Assembly: GCA_903873095.1 (NCBI GenBank)
Contig: CAIQMU010000062.1
Span: forward strand, 1-13,564
Direction of reading: 5' to 3'
Origin: an uncultured bacterium
GTDB taxonomy: Bacteria > Patescibacteriota > Minisyncoccia > Phycocordibacterales > UBA1006
Length of the DNA stretch: 13,564 bases
The number at the start of each line of letters is the position of its first letter. Within the stretch, counting starts at the first letter, position 1. The notes under the pieces are model-generated. The model was not told the origin of the DNA, did no database searches, and saw nothing but the letters and a program-made list of their open reading frames with translations. Below, one piece after another: positions 1-5,838 of this stretch. Made by a program: the position numbers and the translations under genes.

Positions 1-52
1 CCTTCTTGAAATTTTCAGCGAATGCCGTATCTTGTGAATTTTGATTACTCAT
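1..52 (-). CDS. 5' end of a leftward gene, product unknown (partial)
   Basis: The minus strand opens with ATG at 52 and stays open to the window edge, giving MSNQNSQDTAFAENFKK before the cut. A clean -10 box (TATACT) lies exactly six bases upstream of the ATG, the same arrangement as most genes in this window, which is the main reason to believe it. The visible residues are polar and show no signal peptide or known motif, so the product cannot be named. It is divergent from the CNNM/CBS gene that begins at 153. Confidence 0.55.
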   Translation of the reverse strand, partial: MSNQNSQDTAFAENFKK

Positions 53-58
53 GTTGGT

Positions 59-64
59 AGTATA
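59..64 (-). promoter_or_regulatory. -10 box of the leftward partial gene
   Basis: On the minus strand TATACT is followed by six bases and then the ATG at 52, so transcription would start at or next to the A of the start codon. No convincing -35 box is seen. Confidence 0.5.
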
Positions 65-111
65 TTACTTTTAAATTGGTTAAGAAAATTGAACGTTAGA
101 TTAGTATTTAA

Positions 112-140
112 TTTACAAAATGTCAAGGTTCTGCTATAGT
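112..140 (+). promoter_or_regulatory. Promoter of the CNNM/CBS gene
   Basis: TTTACA (112-117), a 17-base spacer, then TATAGT (135-140) preceded by TGC (extended -10). The predicted transcription start is about 147, downstream of the possible ATG at 120, so the mRNA would begin after that codon. This decides the start codon as 153. Confidence 0.65.
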
Positions 141-152
141 CATCTACATAAT

Positions 153-1139
153 ATGAAATTAATTATTGAAGGGGCGATGATTGTGTTGGTTACTGGTTTC
201 TTTGCAATGCTTGAAGCTTCATTATTTACGGTTTCACTGTCACGTGCACGTGTGCTCGCATCACAGAAAAAAATGGGAGGTGCCGCGCTTCTTCGTGTGA
301 AACAATCGATGGCACGATCGATTTTCTTACTTGTTGTGTTCATGAACATCTCAACCGTCATTGGAAGTATTTTAGTTGGACAAGAAGCAGCAAATCATTT
401 TGCGAAATCAGTTGCATTGATTTCAATCCTCATGACACTCGCAATTATTTTATTCGGAGAACTGATTCCAAAAAGTATCGGTGACAAACATGCGGAATCA
501 ATTGGAATGTTTTTCGCACCGATCATTCTTTTGATCACGACACTATTTTCACCGATTGTTTGGTGTTACGAAAAATTAATTTCGTTTCTAGTTGGAACAC
601 ACGTGACACCTGTTTCCGAAGATGATCTGCGCGTGCTCTCAGAAACAAGTCACGAGGAAGGCGAGATCGAACTCGACGAGAAACGAATTATTTTAAACAC
701 GTTTCGCATGAACGACACACTTGTTCGTGACATCATGACACCACGCGATGTTATAGAATTCTTGGACGAGAAATCTACTCTCGCCGAAGCACTCGCCATC
801 ATCGGTGAAAAACCATTTTCACGCATTCCCGTGTTTCACGAAGACATCGATCATGTTGTTGGTGTCGTGACTTCAAAAAATATTTTACAAGGACTCGCAC
901 GAGATGAACATACTCGAACCATTGCCGAGTTCATGAAGCCAATCAAAGAAATTCCTGAGACCGTTCAGTCAGACCACCTCCTTGTTCAATTTCAAAAATT
1001 AAAAATTCACTGCGCAATTGTTGTTGATGAGAATGACAAGACTGTCGGATTCGTAACCCTCGAAGATGTACTTGAAATTTTGGTAGGGGAGATTATGGAT
1101 GAGACAGATGAGGTGGAGGATATGAGGAGTGGGAAATAA
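153..1139 (+). CDS. CNNM/CBS-pair membrane protein (HlyC/CorC family)
   Basis: Predicted inner-membrane protein of 328 residues with an N-terminal CNNM (DUF21) domain and a cytoplasmic CBS pair. Hydrophobic segments lie at about 8-28, 55-75, 86-104 and 116-140. The family-typical GELIPKS motif is at 102-108, and the CBS pair runs from about 195 to 315, ending in VGEIMDE. The CorC_HlyC (transporter-associated) domain that usually follows is absent: the protein stops about 13 residues after the second CBS domain. Relatives are linked to Mg2+/Co2+ efflux or resistance, and CBS domains commonly bind adenine nucleotides. The substrate here is inferred only. An in-frame ATG at 120 is rejected because the promoter lies across it. 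A bidirectional terminator follows. Confidence 0.9.
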   Translation: MKLIIEGAMIVLVTGFFAMLEASLFTVSLSRARVLASQKKMGGAALLRVKQSMARSIFLLVVFMNISTVIGSILVGQEAANHFAKSVALISILMTLAIILFGELIPKSIGDKHAESIGMFFAPIILLITTLFSPIVWCYEKLISFLVGTHVTPVSEDDLRVLSETSHEEGEIELDEKRIILNTFRMNDTLVRDIMTPRDVIEFLDEKSTLAEALAIIGEKPFSRIPVFHEDIDHVVGVVTSKNILQGLARDEHTRTIAEFMKPIKEIPETVQSDHLLVQFQKLKIHCAIVVDENDKTVGFVTLEDVLEILVGEIMDETDEVEDMRSGK

Positions 1140-1172
1140 AAAATAAATTAAATTAAAAATATTCTCCGATAA

Positions 1173-1199
1173 AAAACCCGCAACAATGTTGCGGGTTTT
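1173..1199. terminator. Bidirectional intrinsic terminator
   Basis: Perfect 12-bp inverted repeat (1173-1184 with 1188-1199) around a 3-base loop. It has a GC core and A/T tails, so each strand ends in a T-run. It sits between the converging CNNM/CBS gene and the leftward orphan gene. Confidence 0.85.
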
Positions 1200-1207
1200 G
1201 AGATCAA

Positions 1208-1701
1208 TTAAGAATTTGTAAACTCCTCGCATTTTTTCAAAAGATCTCTGAATAGTTTATTGGCTGAATTAATATCAGTTATTGATTCTGGATTCATCAA
1301 GAGTTTTTTCTCAACAAAGTCCGTTATTTCACCGAGCGCTGTACGTGAAGATTGCAAAGCACCTCCTTTGTATGCTCCTATAAAATAGTCGATTTTGTTT
1401 TCCTTGATCAAAGTATTGGTAATTTCACCAAATACTCGAGATGGATACCATGAACCGCTCATCACATAAAGGATTTTGGTACCACATTTCAATTGCTTAA
1501 CATCTTCCAATGTTTCCAATATTTCAAATCTTACTGGTTTGCCTTGAAAATATGAATCGAGAAAACTTGGAGCAATCTTAAGAAAAATTGGATTATCTGA
1601 AAGGATTACAATTTTTTCAGGTGAAACTTTTAGTAATAATTGATAGAAGTTTCTGAGTCCCGGTATAAGAGCAATAAATGTTATGAATTTTTGTTTTTCA
1701 T
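1208..1701 (-). CDS. Hypothetical protein downstream of the ribozyme; start region frameshifted or unusual
   Basis: I do not recognise the family. The minus-strand frame ending at 1208 is open back to a stop at 1721-1723, but it has no ATG or GTG; its only standard start is a TTG at 1519, which would give 103 residues. The upstream part still reads like protein (FITFIALIPGLRNFYQLLL, then EKIVILSDNP), with alternating beta-like and helical stretches. An ATG at 1701 lies in the neighbouring frame, reads five codons (MKNKNS) and stops. A -1 shift at its AAA AAT codons, or one extra A in the run, joins it to the long frame and gives about 164 residues. The gene is therefore a recent pseudogene, a sequencing error in an A-run, a frameshift gene, or starts at a rare codon. 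It is about 83 bases downstream of the predicted ribozyme cleavage site. Confidence 0.55.
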
Positions 1702-1711
1702 GATTATTTAG

Positions 1712-1733
1712 TTTTAGGTTTTAAATGAACAAA
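1712..1733 (-). repeat. Leader block, copy 1 (upstream of the 1701 gene)
   Basis: This 22-base block matches 2209-2230 at 19 of 22 positions. Both copies lie on the minus strand just before a start codon and share a core reading GTTCATTTAAAA. Copy 1 ends 10 bases before the ATG at 1701. It is downstream of the ribozyme and would stay on the 3' cleavage product. Confidence 0.5.
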
Positions 1734-1737
1734 TATT

Positions 1738-1792
1738 TTTCTGTTTCGTCTTTTTAGACTCATCAGTCGGAATACACATTCCGAGACAGAAA
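1738..1792 (-). ncRNA. Hammerhead self-cleaving ribozyme, type III
   Basis: Read 5' to 3' on the minus strand, every conserved hammerhead element is present. Stem III 5' strand is UUUCUG (1792-1787), followed by U16.1 and C17 (1786-1785). Stem I is UCGGAAU/AUUCCGA (1784-1778 with 1773-1767), closed by GUGU. The core CUGAUGA (1766-1760) is followed by stem II GUC/GAC (1759-1757 with 1750-1748), which has the canonical G10.1-C11.1 pair and a UAAAAA loop. GAAA (1747-1744) leads to stem III 3' strand CAGAAA (1743-1738). Stem III is a perfect 6-bp helix and is the open stem, which makes it type III. The predicted cleavage falls between the bases at 1785 and 1784. It lies between two same-strand genes, so it could split their joint transcript. 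Activity is inferred from sequence only. Confidence 0.9.
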
Positions 1793-1811
1793 GGGTGATT
1801 ACTCACCCTTT
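1790..1811 (-). terminator. Hairpin over the stop codon of the 2204 gene, abutting the ribozyme
   Basis: Perfect 9-bp inverted repeat (1790-1798 with 1803-1811) around a 4-base loop. On the minus strand the TGA stop (1805-1803) lies in its 5' arm. The last three bases of its 3' arm are also the first three of ribozyme stem III. On the minus strand no T-run follows beyond the stem, so it is a weak terminator there and may instead be an RNA stability or switching element. On the plus strand a T-run does follow. Confidence 0.55.
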
Positions 1812-2204
1812 TTTAAAAATCAAAGATTTTCTTTTCGTAGCACCATCATTTTTCATAAAAACCTCAGACCCCAGTTGCTCCTCAGAATAGAAATCATCGT
1901 AAATTCCACGAATGGAACAATGATTTAATTCTTTCAAGGGCCACAAGGTCTTTAATTTTTTAGTGATTCTTCTACGAACAGTACGTGCATCTTTTTCAGA
2001 ATATGCATACTTATAAGGAACTCCGAATATACCTTCTTCAGCCACAATGATGTTATCTAACTCTCGAAGGAATTCATCACCTGCTGCGAAAAGATCTTCA
2101 ACTGAACCAAACCAAAAGAAGGTAACAGTGTTATTTCTCTCAATTCTGCAAGCGGCTCGTTTGTGATTATTTGTTACAAAGACTGTTTTAATTTGATGAT
2201 ACAT
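1803..2204 (-). CDS. Hypothetical protein upstream of the hammerhead ribozyme
   Basis: A 133-residue protein I do not recognise. It starts MYHQIKTVFVTNN, has a hydrophobic-aromatic patch (VTFFWFGSVEDLF, about 27-39), an acidic middle, a basic stretch ARTVRRRITKKLK at about 73-85, and a lysine-rich tail. There is no signal peptide or membrane helix, so it is probably cytoplasmic. The start is the ATG at 2204; unlike most genes here it has a leader of roughly 37 nt after an extended -10 box. The stop codon lies in a hairpin that runs straight into the hammerhead ribozyme. It probably shares a transcript with the leftward gene below 1701, which carries a near-identical leader block. It diverges from the winged-helix gene at 2337. 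Confidence 0.65.
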   Translation of the reverse strand: MYHQIKTVFVTNNHKRAACRIERNNTVTFFWFGSVEDLFAAGDEFLRELDNIIVAEEGIFGVPYKYAYSEKDARTVRRRITKKLKTLWPLKELNHCSIRGIYDDFYSEEQLGSEVFMKNDGATKRKSLIFKKG

Positions 2205-2208
2205 AATT

Positions 2209-2230
2209 TTTTATTTTTTAAATGAACTAA
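2209..2230 (-). repeat. Leader block, copy 2 (upstream of the 2204 gene)
   Basis: Matches 1712-1733 at 19 of 22 positions on the same strand and ends four bases before the ATG at 2204. A duplicated 5' leader suggests shared translational control, a shared binding site, or a duplicated gene start. Confidence 0.5.
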
Positions 2231-2247
2231 TTTATTTTCTTACAAAG

Positions 2248-2256
2248 ACTATATCA
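2248..2256 (-). promoter_or_regulatory. Extended -10 of the 2204 gene
   Basis: The minus strand reads TGA TATAGT, 43 bases before the ATG at 2204. That gives a leader of about 37 nt, the longest in the window. No strong -35 box is visible. Confidence 0.45.
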
Positions 2257-2321
2257 AACATTTGACTAAGTTACATTTATATTGCACAAAAATATATAAT
2301 ATTAAACTATTGGTTTAAAAA

Positions 2322-2330
2322 TGATATGCT
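2322..2330 (+). promoter_or_regulatory. Extended -10 of the winged-helix gene
   Basis: TGA TATGCT followed by six bases and the ATG at 2337, so a leaderless transcript is predicted. Confidence 0.5.
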
Positions 2331-2336
2331 TAAGAT

Positions 2337-3164
2337 ATGCTCCTCGGAACAAAGAAAACCCTCTATGACCATATAACAGAAGCTCTATTACAAAAATCGC
2401 ACACCGCGATTGAATTAGGCTTGTATTTAAAGGATAAAAACGTACCAGCAACCGTGCAGGGAATTTATAAAGCACTCCGTGAATTAATTAGTGAGGATGT
2501 TGTTGTGAAACAGGGGATGCAGTACGTGATTAGTAATGTATGGCGCGAAAAGGCCGTAGGCCTTTTCGCGCCCAAATCCCGTTTCAAACTATCCCCCGGC
2601 GAAGACGCAATATATCGATTTAAACGACTCGATCATCTGGATGCATTTTGGAAACACGTACTCGCGGATATTGAAATCGAGATTGGCAACTATCCAACGT
2701 TTCATTTCACACCCCATCAGTTTTGGTCACTCGTTCCAGGGCGAAAAGAAAGTGAACAAGAGTTTTATAAAAACTTTGAAGACCACAATATTTACTCATA
2801 CACTGTTATTGGTGGGACAACCCATCTTGATAAAATTGCACGAGATTCCTTGAAAAATAATTTTCATCAAATTCATTTAGACGAACATATAAACATAAAC
2901 AGGTGCGACCACATTTCAATACTTGGTTCCTATGTTGTAACAACCCGTATATCAGGAAGACTTGCACAGCATATTGATATGGCTTATGAAACAGAACAAG
3001 ACGAAAAAAATATCGAAAAATTAATTTCTGAACTTTTCAAGAAGTTAGGATCGGTAACCATGATTGTTGAACATAACGAACACAAGGCACAAAAACTTCG
3101 CAAGCGACTTGCCCAAGATTTTCATATTCCAAGAGAATTACAAGATGAATTTAACTTGTTTTAA
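2337..3164 (+). CDS. Winged-helix DNA-binding protein, TrmB-like (hypothetical)
   Basis: 275 residues. Residues 1-65 look like a winged helix-turn-helix: helix YDHITEALLQ, then HTAIELGLYLK, then VQGIYKALRELISEDVVVKQ with a turn and a strand YVIS. The remainder (about 85-275) is a mixed alpha/beta domain with no catalytic motif I can name; it includes FHFTPHQFWSLVPG (about 122-135) and a basic C-terminal stretch HKAQKLRKRLAQ. The layout, N-terminal wHTH plus a sensor-like domain, resembles TrmB-type regulators, but this is fold-level reasoning. It lies 29 bases upstream of the 3194 gene, which has its own -10 box. A perfect 14-bp palindrome sits inside the reading frame at 2542-2572 and encodes about residues 69-79. 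Confidence 0.65.
   Translation: MLLGTKKTLYDHITEALLQKSHTAIELGLYLKDKNVPATVQGIYKALRELISEDVVVKQGMQYVISNVWREKAVGLFAPKSRFKLSPGEDAIYRFKRLDHLDAFWKHVLADIEIEIGNYPTFHFTPHQFWSLVPGRKESEQEFYKNFEDHNIYSYTVIGGTTHLDKIARDSLKNNFHQIHLDEHININRCDHISILGSYVVTTRISGRLAQHIDMAYETEQDEKNIEKLISELFKKLGSVTMIVEHNEHKAQKLRKRLAQDFHIPRELQDEFNLF
2542..2572. repeat. Perfect 14-bp palindrome inside the winged-helix gene
   Basis: The arms 2542-2555 and 2559-2572 are exact reverse complements around the loop GTA. The arms have a GC-rich end, an AAAA/TTTT middle and a GGCC tip, much richer in GC than their surroundings. It is in frame and encodes WREKAVGLFAP. On RNA it would form a very stable hairpin within the coding sequence. Confidence 0.9.
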
Positions 3165-3181
3165 ACAAAAATTATTTCACG

Positions 3182-3187
3182 TATACT
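3182..3187 (+). promoter_or_regulatory. -10 box of the 3194 gene
   Basis: TATACT, six bases, then the ATG at 3194, so a leaderless transcript is predicted. It suggests the gene can be transcribed apart from the winged-helix gene just upstream. Confidence 0.55.
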
Positions 3188-3193
3188 TATCAT

Positions 3194-4171
3194 ATGAACC
3201 CAACATTTACTCCATCAATCGAACAGAAAAAATCCACCGAGAAAGATCCAGGTGATTTTGTATTTGAATTTCTTGGTGATGCATCCGAATATTTACATGA
3301 AGACGCTCTTGCAAAAATAGTTTCGGATGCACGGCTCGCACAGCCGGAAATACTTACTGCCCTCAAAACACAAACTGAACACTCACGAACTGTCTCGTAT
3401 AATAAATTTAAAAAACGATTTACTGTTTCAGGGGAAGAAGGATTAACAATAGGAGCTATTGTTGCGGCACGACATATGGGTATTGATGTGAACTTGCCTG
3501 ACGAACTTGATCAATCTGGTGATGGAAAAAAATTACGAAAAGTACTTGTTCAGAAAATTTCGGAAGATCGTATCGCAACTAATGTTAATCGCGAACTTGG
3601 AACTATCTTGGCCGAGAAAACAAAGATGCGCGATGTATTGAAATCCGAGGCATACCAAAAGATTGCCGATCGTGCAGGAATTAAATCAGAGCAACTTGGT
3701 GTGCAAGCAGAACAGATTATGATGGGTGCACTCGAAGCAATCGCGATTGATCATTCAGACCTTGGACTTTCAATAACACCTGGAAATGCCTATCAAGATG
3801 TCGAAGAAAAAATCGACTTCATCATTTCAACAAAAACAAAAAGACGAGGGGTCGAGGTTGAAAAAAATGAAACAACGTTTGATGAAAAACATATCGGTAT
3901 TCAGTTCACGATCAATTCATCAAAACAAGAACACAAGGCAGATCAAATCAAGAAGGCAAAAGCACGTGGTGTCGATGTTGATGATATCTTGTATGTTGCT
4001 ATTGATATGAAAATACTTGCGCAGGCAATCAGTGATTGGAAAAAAGTAAACAAACCAGTCAAGGGGCCTTGGGCATATCTGCCAGAGCAAGTTCGAAAAA
4101 CAGCTATCACAAATTTCTTTGATTCGATATTAACACCTGATCAAATTCGTGGACTTGTAAATAATATCTAA
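3194..4171 (+). CDS. Hypothetical protein, possible PD-(D/E)XK-like nuclease fold
   Basis: 325 residues, no signal peptide or membrane helix. The N-terminal half is largely helical and charged. From about 172 the layout is helix QAEQIMMGALEAIAI, then strand KIDFII with D208, a charged turn, then strand HIGIQFTI with Q237 and T239, then a basic helix (about 244-258) and strand DDILYVAI. Helix, D in a strand, Q-x-T/K in the next strand, then helix and strand is the order of a PD-(D/E)XK core with Gln in place of Glu and Thr in place of the usual Lys. This is a motif-level suggestion; the protein may be an inactive relative or unrelated. It follows a winged-helix gene by 29 bases, so the two could work as regulator and effector. 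Confidence 0.6.
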   Translation: MNPTFTPSIEQKKSTEKDPGDFVFEFLGDASEYLHEDALAKIVSDARLAQPEILTALKTQTEHSRTVSYNKFKKRFTVSGEEGLTIGAIVAARHMGIDVNLPDELDQSGDGKKLRKVLVQKISEDRIATNVNRELGTILAEKTKMRDVLKSEAYQKIADRAGIKSEQLGVQAEQIMMGALEAIAIDHSDLGLSITPGNAYQDVEEKIDFIISTKTKRRGVEVEKNETTFDEKHIGIQFTINSSKQEHKADQIKKAKARGVDVDDILYVAIDMKILAQAISDWKKVNKPVKGPWAYLPEQVRKTAITNFFDSILTPDQIRGLVNNI

Positions 4172-4198
4172 TAATAAAACCCCATGTGGGGTATTATT
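4170..4198 (+). terminator. Terminator of the 3194 gene
   Basis: ACCCC/GGGGT stem (4179-4183 with 4188-4192) flanked by AATAAT and ATTATT arms, starting at the stop codon. A second short stem, CAAAAAA/TTTTTTG (4201-4217), follows and overlaps the next promoter spacer. Confidence 0.6.
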
Positions 4199-4226
4199 TG
4201 CAAAAAATAGTTTTTTGTGGTTATAT
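4198..4226 (+). promoter_or_regulatory. Promoter of the 4246 gene
   Basis: TTGCAA (4198-4203), 17 bases, then TTATAT (4221-4226) preceded by TGG. The predicted start is near 4233, giving a leader of about 13 nt. Confidence 0.5.
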
Positions 4227-4245
4227 GAAACAAAACTAAAGCACC

Positions 4246-4428
4246 ATGGACAATAAAAAACTTAAAACTAATTACTCTCAGGATCGCGGTATTCTTACGG
4301 GGAGATATTGCAAATATGAACATGAGTTCCTTGTCGACCAGATTTATCTAAACAACAATCAACCTGTCGGCATTCCGTCGTATTTGATCATTTCACCACA
4401 ACTAAAACCTTTACCCCATGCCGCCTGA
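4246..4428 (+). CDS. Small hypothetical protein
   Basis: 60 residues beginning MDNKKLKTNYSQDRG. I recognise no family and see no signal peptide or membrane helix. It is preceded by a plausible promoter and overlaps the next gene by 11 bases, which points to translational coupling. The frame of the next gene has a stop at 4403-4405, just before its own ATG, so this is an overlap of two genes rather than an obviously split one; a single-gene frameshift cannot be excluded. Confidence 0.5.
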   Translation: MDNKKLKTNYSQDRGILTGRYCKYEHEFLVDQIYLNNNQPVGIPSYLIISPQLKPLPHAA

Positions 4429-4813
4429 TGTCGCCATTAAGAAGATCGATCTCGAAAACTTGCGCAAGGAACATTTCACCGTCGATATTAAAGAATGTAA
4501 TTTTCACGGAACAAAACCGAAAGGGCGACGGCTCTGGCTATCGTTTATATTCGAATCTCTTTCTTGTTCGAAAATTTTTCACTTAACGAATCCTGTCATC
4601 GTGATAATCGACGATCACCACTATTTTCAAGAAACTCTTTCGAAACAGAGTCAAGAAATCGGATACGCTTTCAAAAAATTTACTGACAGCAACTATCAAT
4701 TTTTGAGAAACACCAACTTGATAACCGCGGCGCAATCGTATCATGCTTCGCAAGATGATCATCCAGATTTTCTTGGGTTGAAAAAAGAACACAAAAAACT
4801 TTGGATTAATTAG
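4418..4813 (+). CDS. Hypothetical protein overlapping the 4246 gene
   Basis: 131 residues starting MPPDVAIKKIDLENL. It has a hydrophobic strand PVIVIIDDHHYF near residues 59-70 and an abundance of His, Lys and aromatic residues, with no transmembrane segment and no motif I can name. Its ATG lies inside the last codons of the 4246 gene, so translation is probably by coupling. A clear bidirectional terminator follows. The conserved overlap suggests the two small proteins act together, but nothing in the sequence gives the function. Confidence 0.55.
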   Translation: MPPDVAIKKIDLENLRKEHFTVDIKECNFHGTKPKGRRLWLSFIFESLSCSKIFHLTNPVIVIIDDHHYFQETLSKQSQEIGYAFKKFTDSNYQFLRNTNLITAAQSYHASQDDHPDFLGLKKEHKKLWIN

Positions 4814-4823
4814 TCCAAAAATC

Positions 4824-4848
4824 AAACGCACTTCTAGGTGCGTTTTTT
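4824..4848. terminator. Bidirectional terminator between the 4418 gene and the AP endonuclease gene
   Basis: AAACGCAC (4824-4831) pairs with GTGCGTTT (4838-4845) around a 6-base loop, with T-runs on both strands. It overlaps the stop codon of the leftward endonuclease gene (4847-4849). Confidence 0.85.
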
Positions 4849-5653
4849 ACTTATCTTTAATTTCCAAAACCACCGGACAATGATCACTCCCTAAAATCTC
4901 AGAATGAATCGTGCATGATTTTATTTTTTTCTCGATCGATTTTGAAACAAAGAAATAATCAATTCTCCATCCAACATTTCGAGCGCGAGCATTTGCGAAA
5001 TGCGACCACCATGTGTAATGACCGTTGCCTTTGGTAAATAATCGAAACGCATCTACAAATCCAGCGGCGATAATCTTGTCGATTCCTCGACGCTCATTAT
5101 CTGTGAAACCGTGAGTGTTATGATTCGCATTCGGATTCGCCAAGTCCTCCGGCATATGTGCAACGTTTAGATCTCCACAAAAGATTACAGGTTTCTTTTT
5201 TTCAAGAGATTTACAAAATTCAAGAAACGCCGGATCCCATGATTCTTCGCGCAATTTTACACGAGATAAATCAGGTTTTGAATTTGGCGTATACACGTTT
5301 ACAAGAAAATATTTTTCAAGTTCCACAGCGATCACACGACCTTCTTCATTTGGATGTCCATACGAATCTTCCAGTGAATATTTTTTTGCAATTGATTCCG
5401 GAATATCAAGAATCACTTGCAACGGTTCTTCCTTGGTATAAATTGCTGTTCCACTGTAACCTTTTCGTTTGCGAGAATGCGAGTACGTTACGTGATAGCC
5501 TTTGATATTTTTCAAACCATCAGGAAGCTGTTCGAGTTCTGATTTCGTTTCTTGCAAACAATAGGCATCTGCCTTAAATCCGAATATTTGTTGAAATAAA
5601 TTTTTAGTATGTAATCCCCGTATTCCGTTTACGTTCCACGTGACAATTTTCAT
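4847..5653 (-). CDS. xth: Exodeoxyribonuclease III / AP endonuclease
   Basis: 268 residues, full length for the ExoIII/ExoA family, which cuts DNA at abasic sites and trims 3' ends during base excision repair, using Mg2+. All catalytic motifs are visible: WNVNGIR (N7), LQETK (E35), VNVYTPNS (Y121), GDLNVAH (D161, N163), TDNERRG, WRIDYFF (D232) and GSDHCP (D257, H258). The protein is cytoplasmic. The start at 5653 is supported by a -10 box exactly six bases upstream. Transcription runs leftward toward a shared terminator; on the other side the promoter faces a possible rightward small gene. Confidence 0.95.
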   Translation of the reverse strand: MKIVTWNVNGIRGLHTKNLFQQIFGFKADAYCLQETKSELEQLPDGLKNIKGYHVTYSHSRKRKGYSGTAIYTKEEPLQVILDIPESIAKKYSLEDSYGHPNEEGRVIAVELEKYFLVNVYTPNSKPDLSRVKLREESWDPAFLEFCKSLEKKKPVIFCGDLNVAHMPEDLANPNANHNTHGFTDNERRGIDKIIAAGFVDAFRLFTKGNGHYTWWSHFANARARNVGWRIDYFFVSKSIEKKIKSCTIHSEILGSDHCPVVLEIKDK

Positions 5654-5659
5654 ATTATA

Positions 5660-5667
5660 AGTATACT
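5660..5667. promoter_or_regulatory. Symmetric -10 element serving both strands
   Basis: The 8-base AGTATACT is its own reverse complement, so each strand reads TATACT. Leftward it lies six bases from the xth ATG. Rightward it has a possible -35 (GTGACA, 5640-5645, 16-base spacer) and would transcribe the 5699 open frame with a leader of about 25 nt. Confidence 0.5.
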
Positions 5668-5698
5668 AGATTAAATTGTTTCACAAAATCCAAAATCA

Positions 5699-5821
5699 AT
5701 GTACAAAGGAAAAACCAAACCCCGTCGTACCAAGACAGCTTTACTTAAATCTCAAACCACCATGATTCTGTGCTTTATGCATAAAGGGTCGCGAGGAATG
5801 CACATAAGTAAGCGAACGTAA
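5699..5821 (+). CDS. Candidate 40-residue strongly basic peptide
   Basis: The open frame starts MYKGKTKPRRTKTALLKSQ and ends ISKRT. It holds 11 Lys/Arg plus two His and no Asp or Glu, a composition typical of ribosomal or nucleic-acid-binding peptides, but I recognise no family. Support: a rightward TATACT at 5662-5667 and a good rightward terminator at 5839-5876. There is no Shine-Dalgarno sequence. It fills an otherwise empty gap of about 220 bases between two leftward genes. It could instead be a small RNA or chance. Confidence 0.4.
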   Translation: MYKGKTKPRRTKTALLKSQTTMILCFMHKGSRGMHISKRT

Positions 5822-5838
5822 TTCAGTAAACAATTTGT

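Noticed and set aside
120..152. In-frame ATG at 120 as the start of the CNNM/CBS gene
   Set aside because: The promoter (-35 at 112-117, -10 at 135-140) overlaps it; the mRNA should begin near 147.
1519..1519. TTG at 1519 as the true start of the leftward orphan gene
   Set aside because: Possible, but it would discard 67 upstream codons that read as protein, has no ribosome binding site and no promoter next to it.
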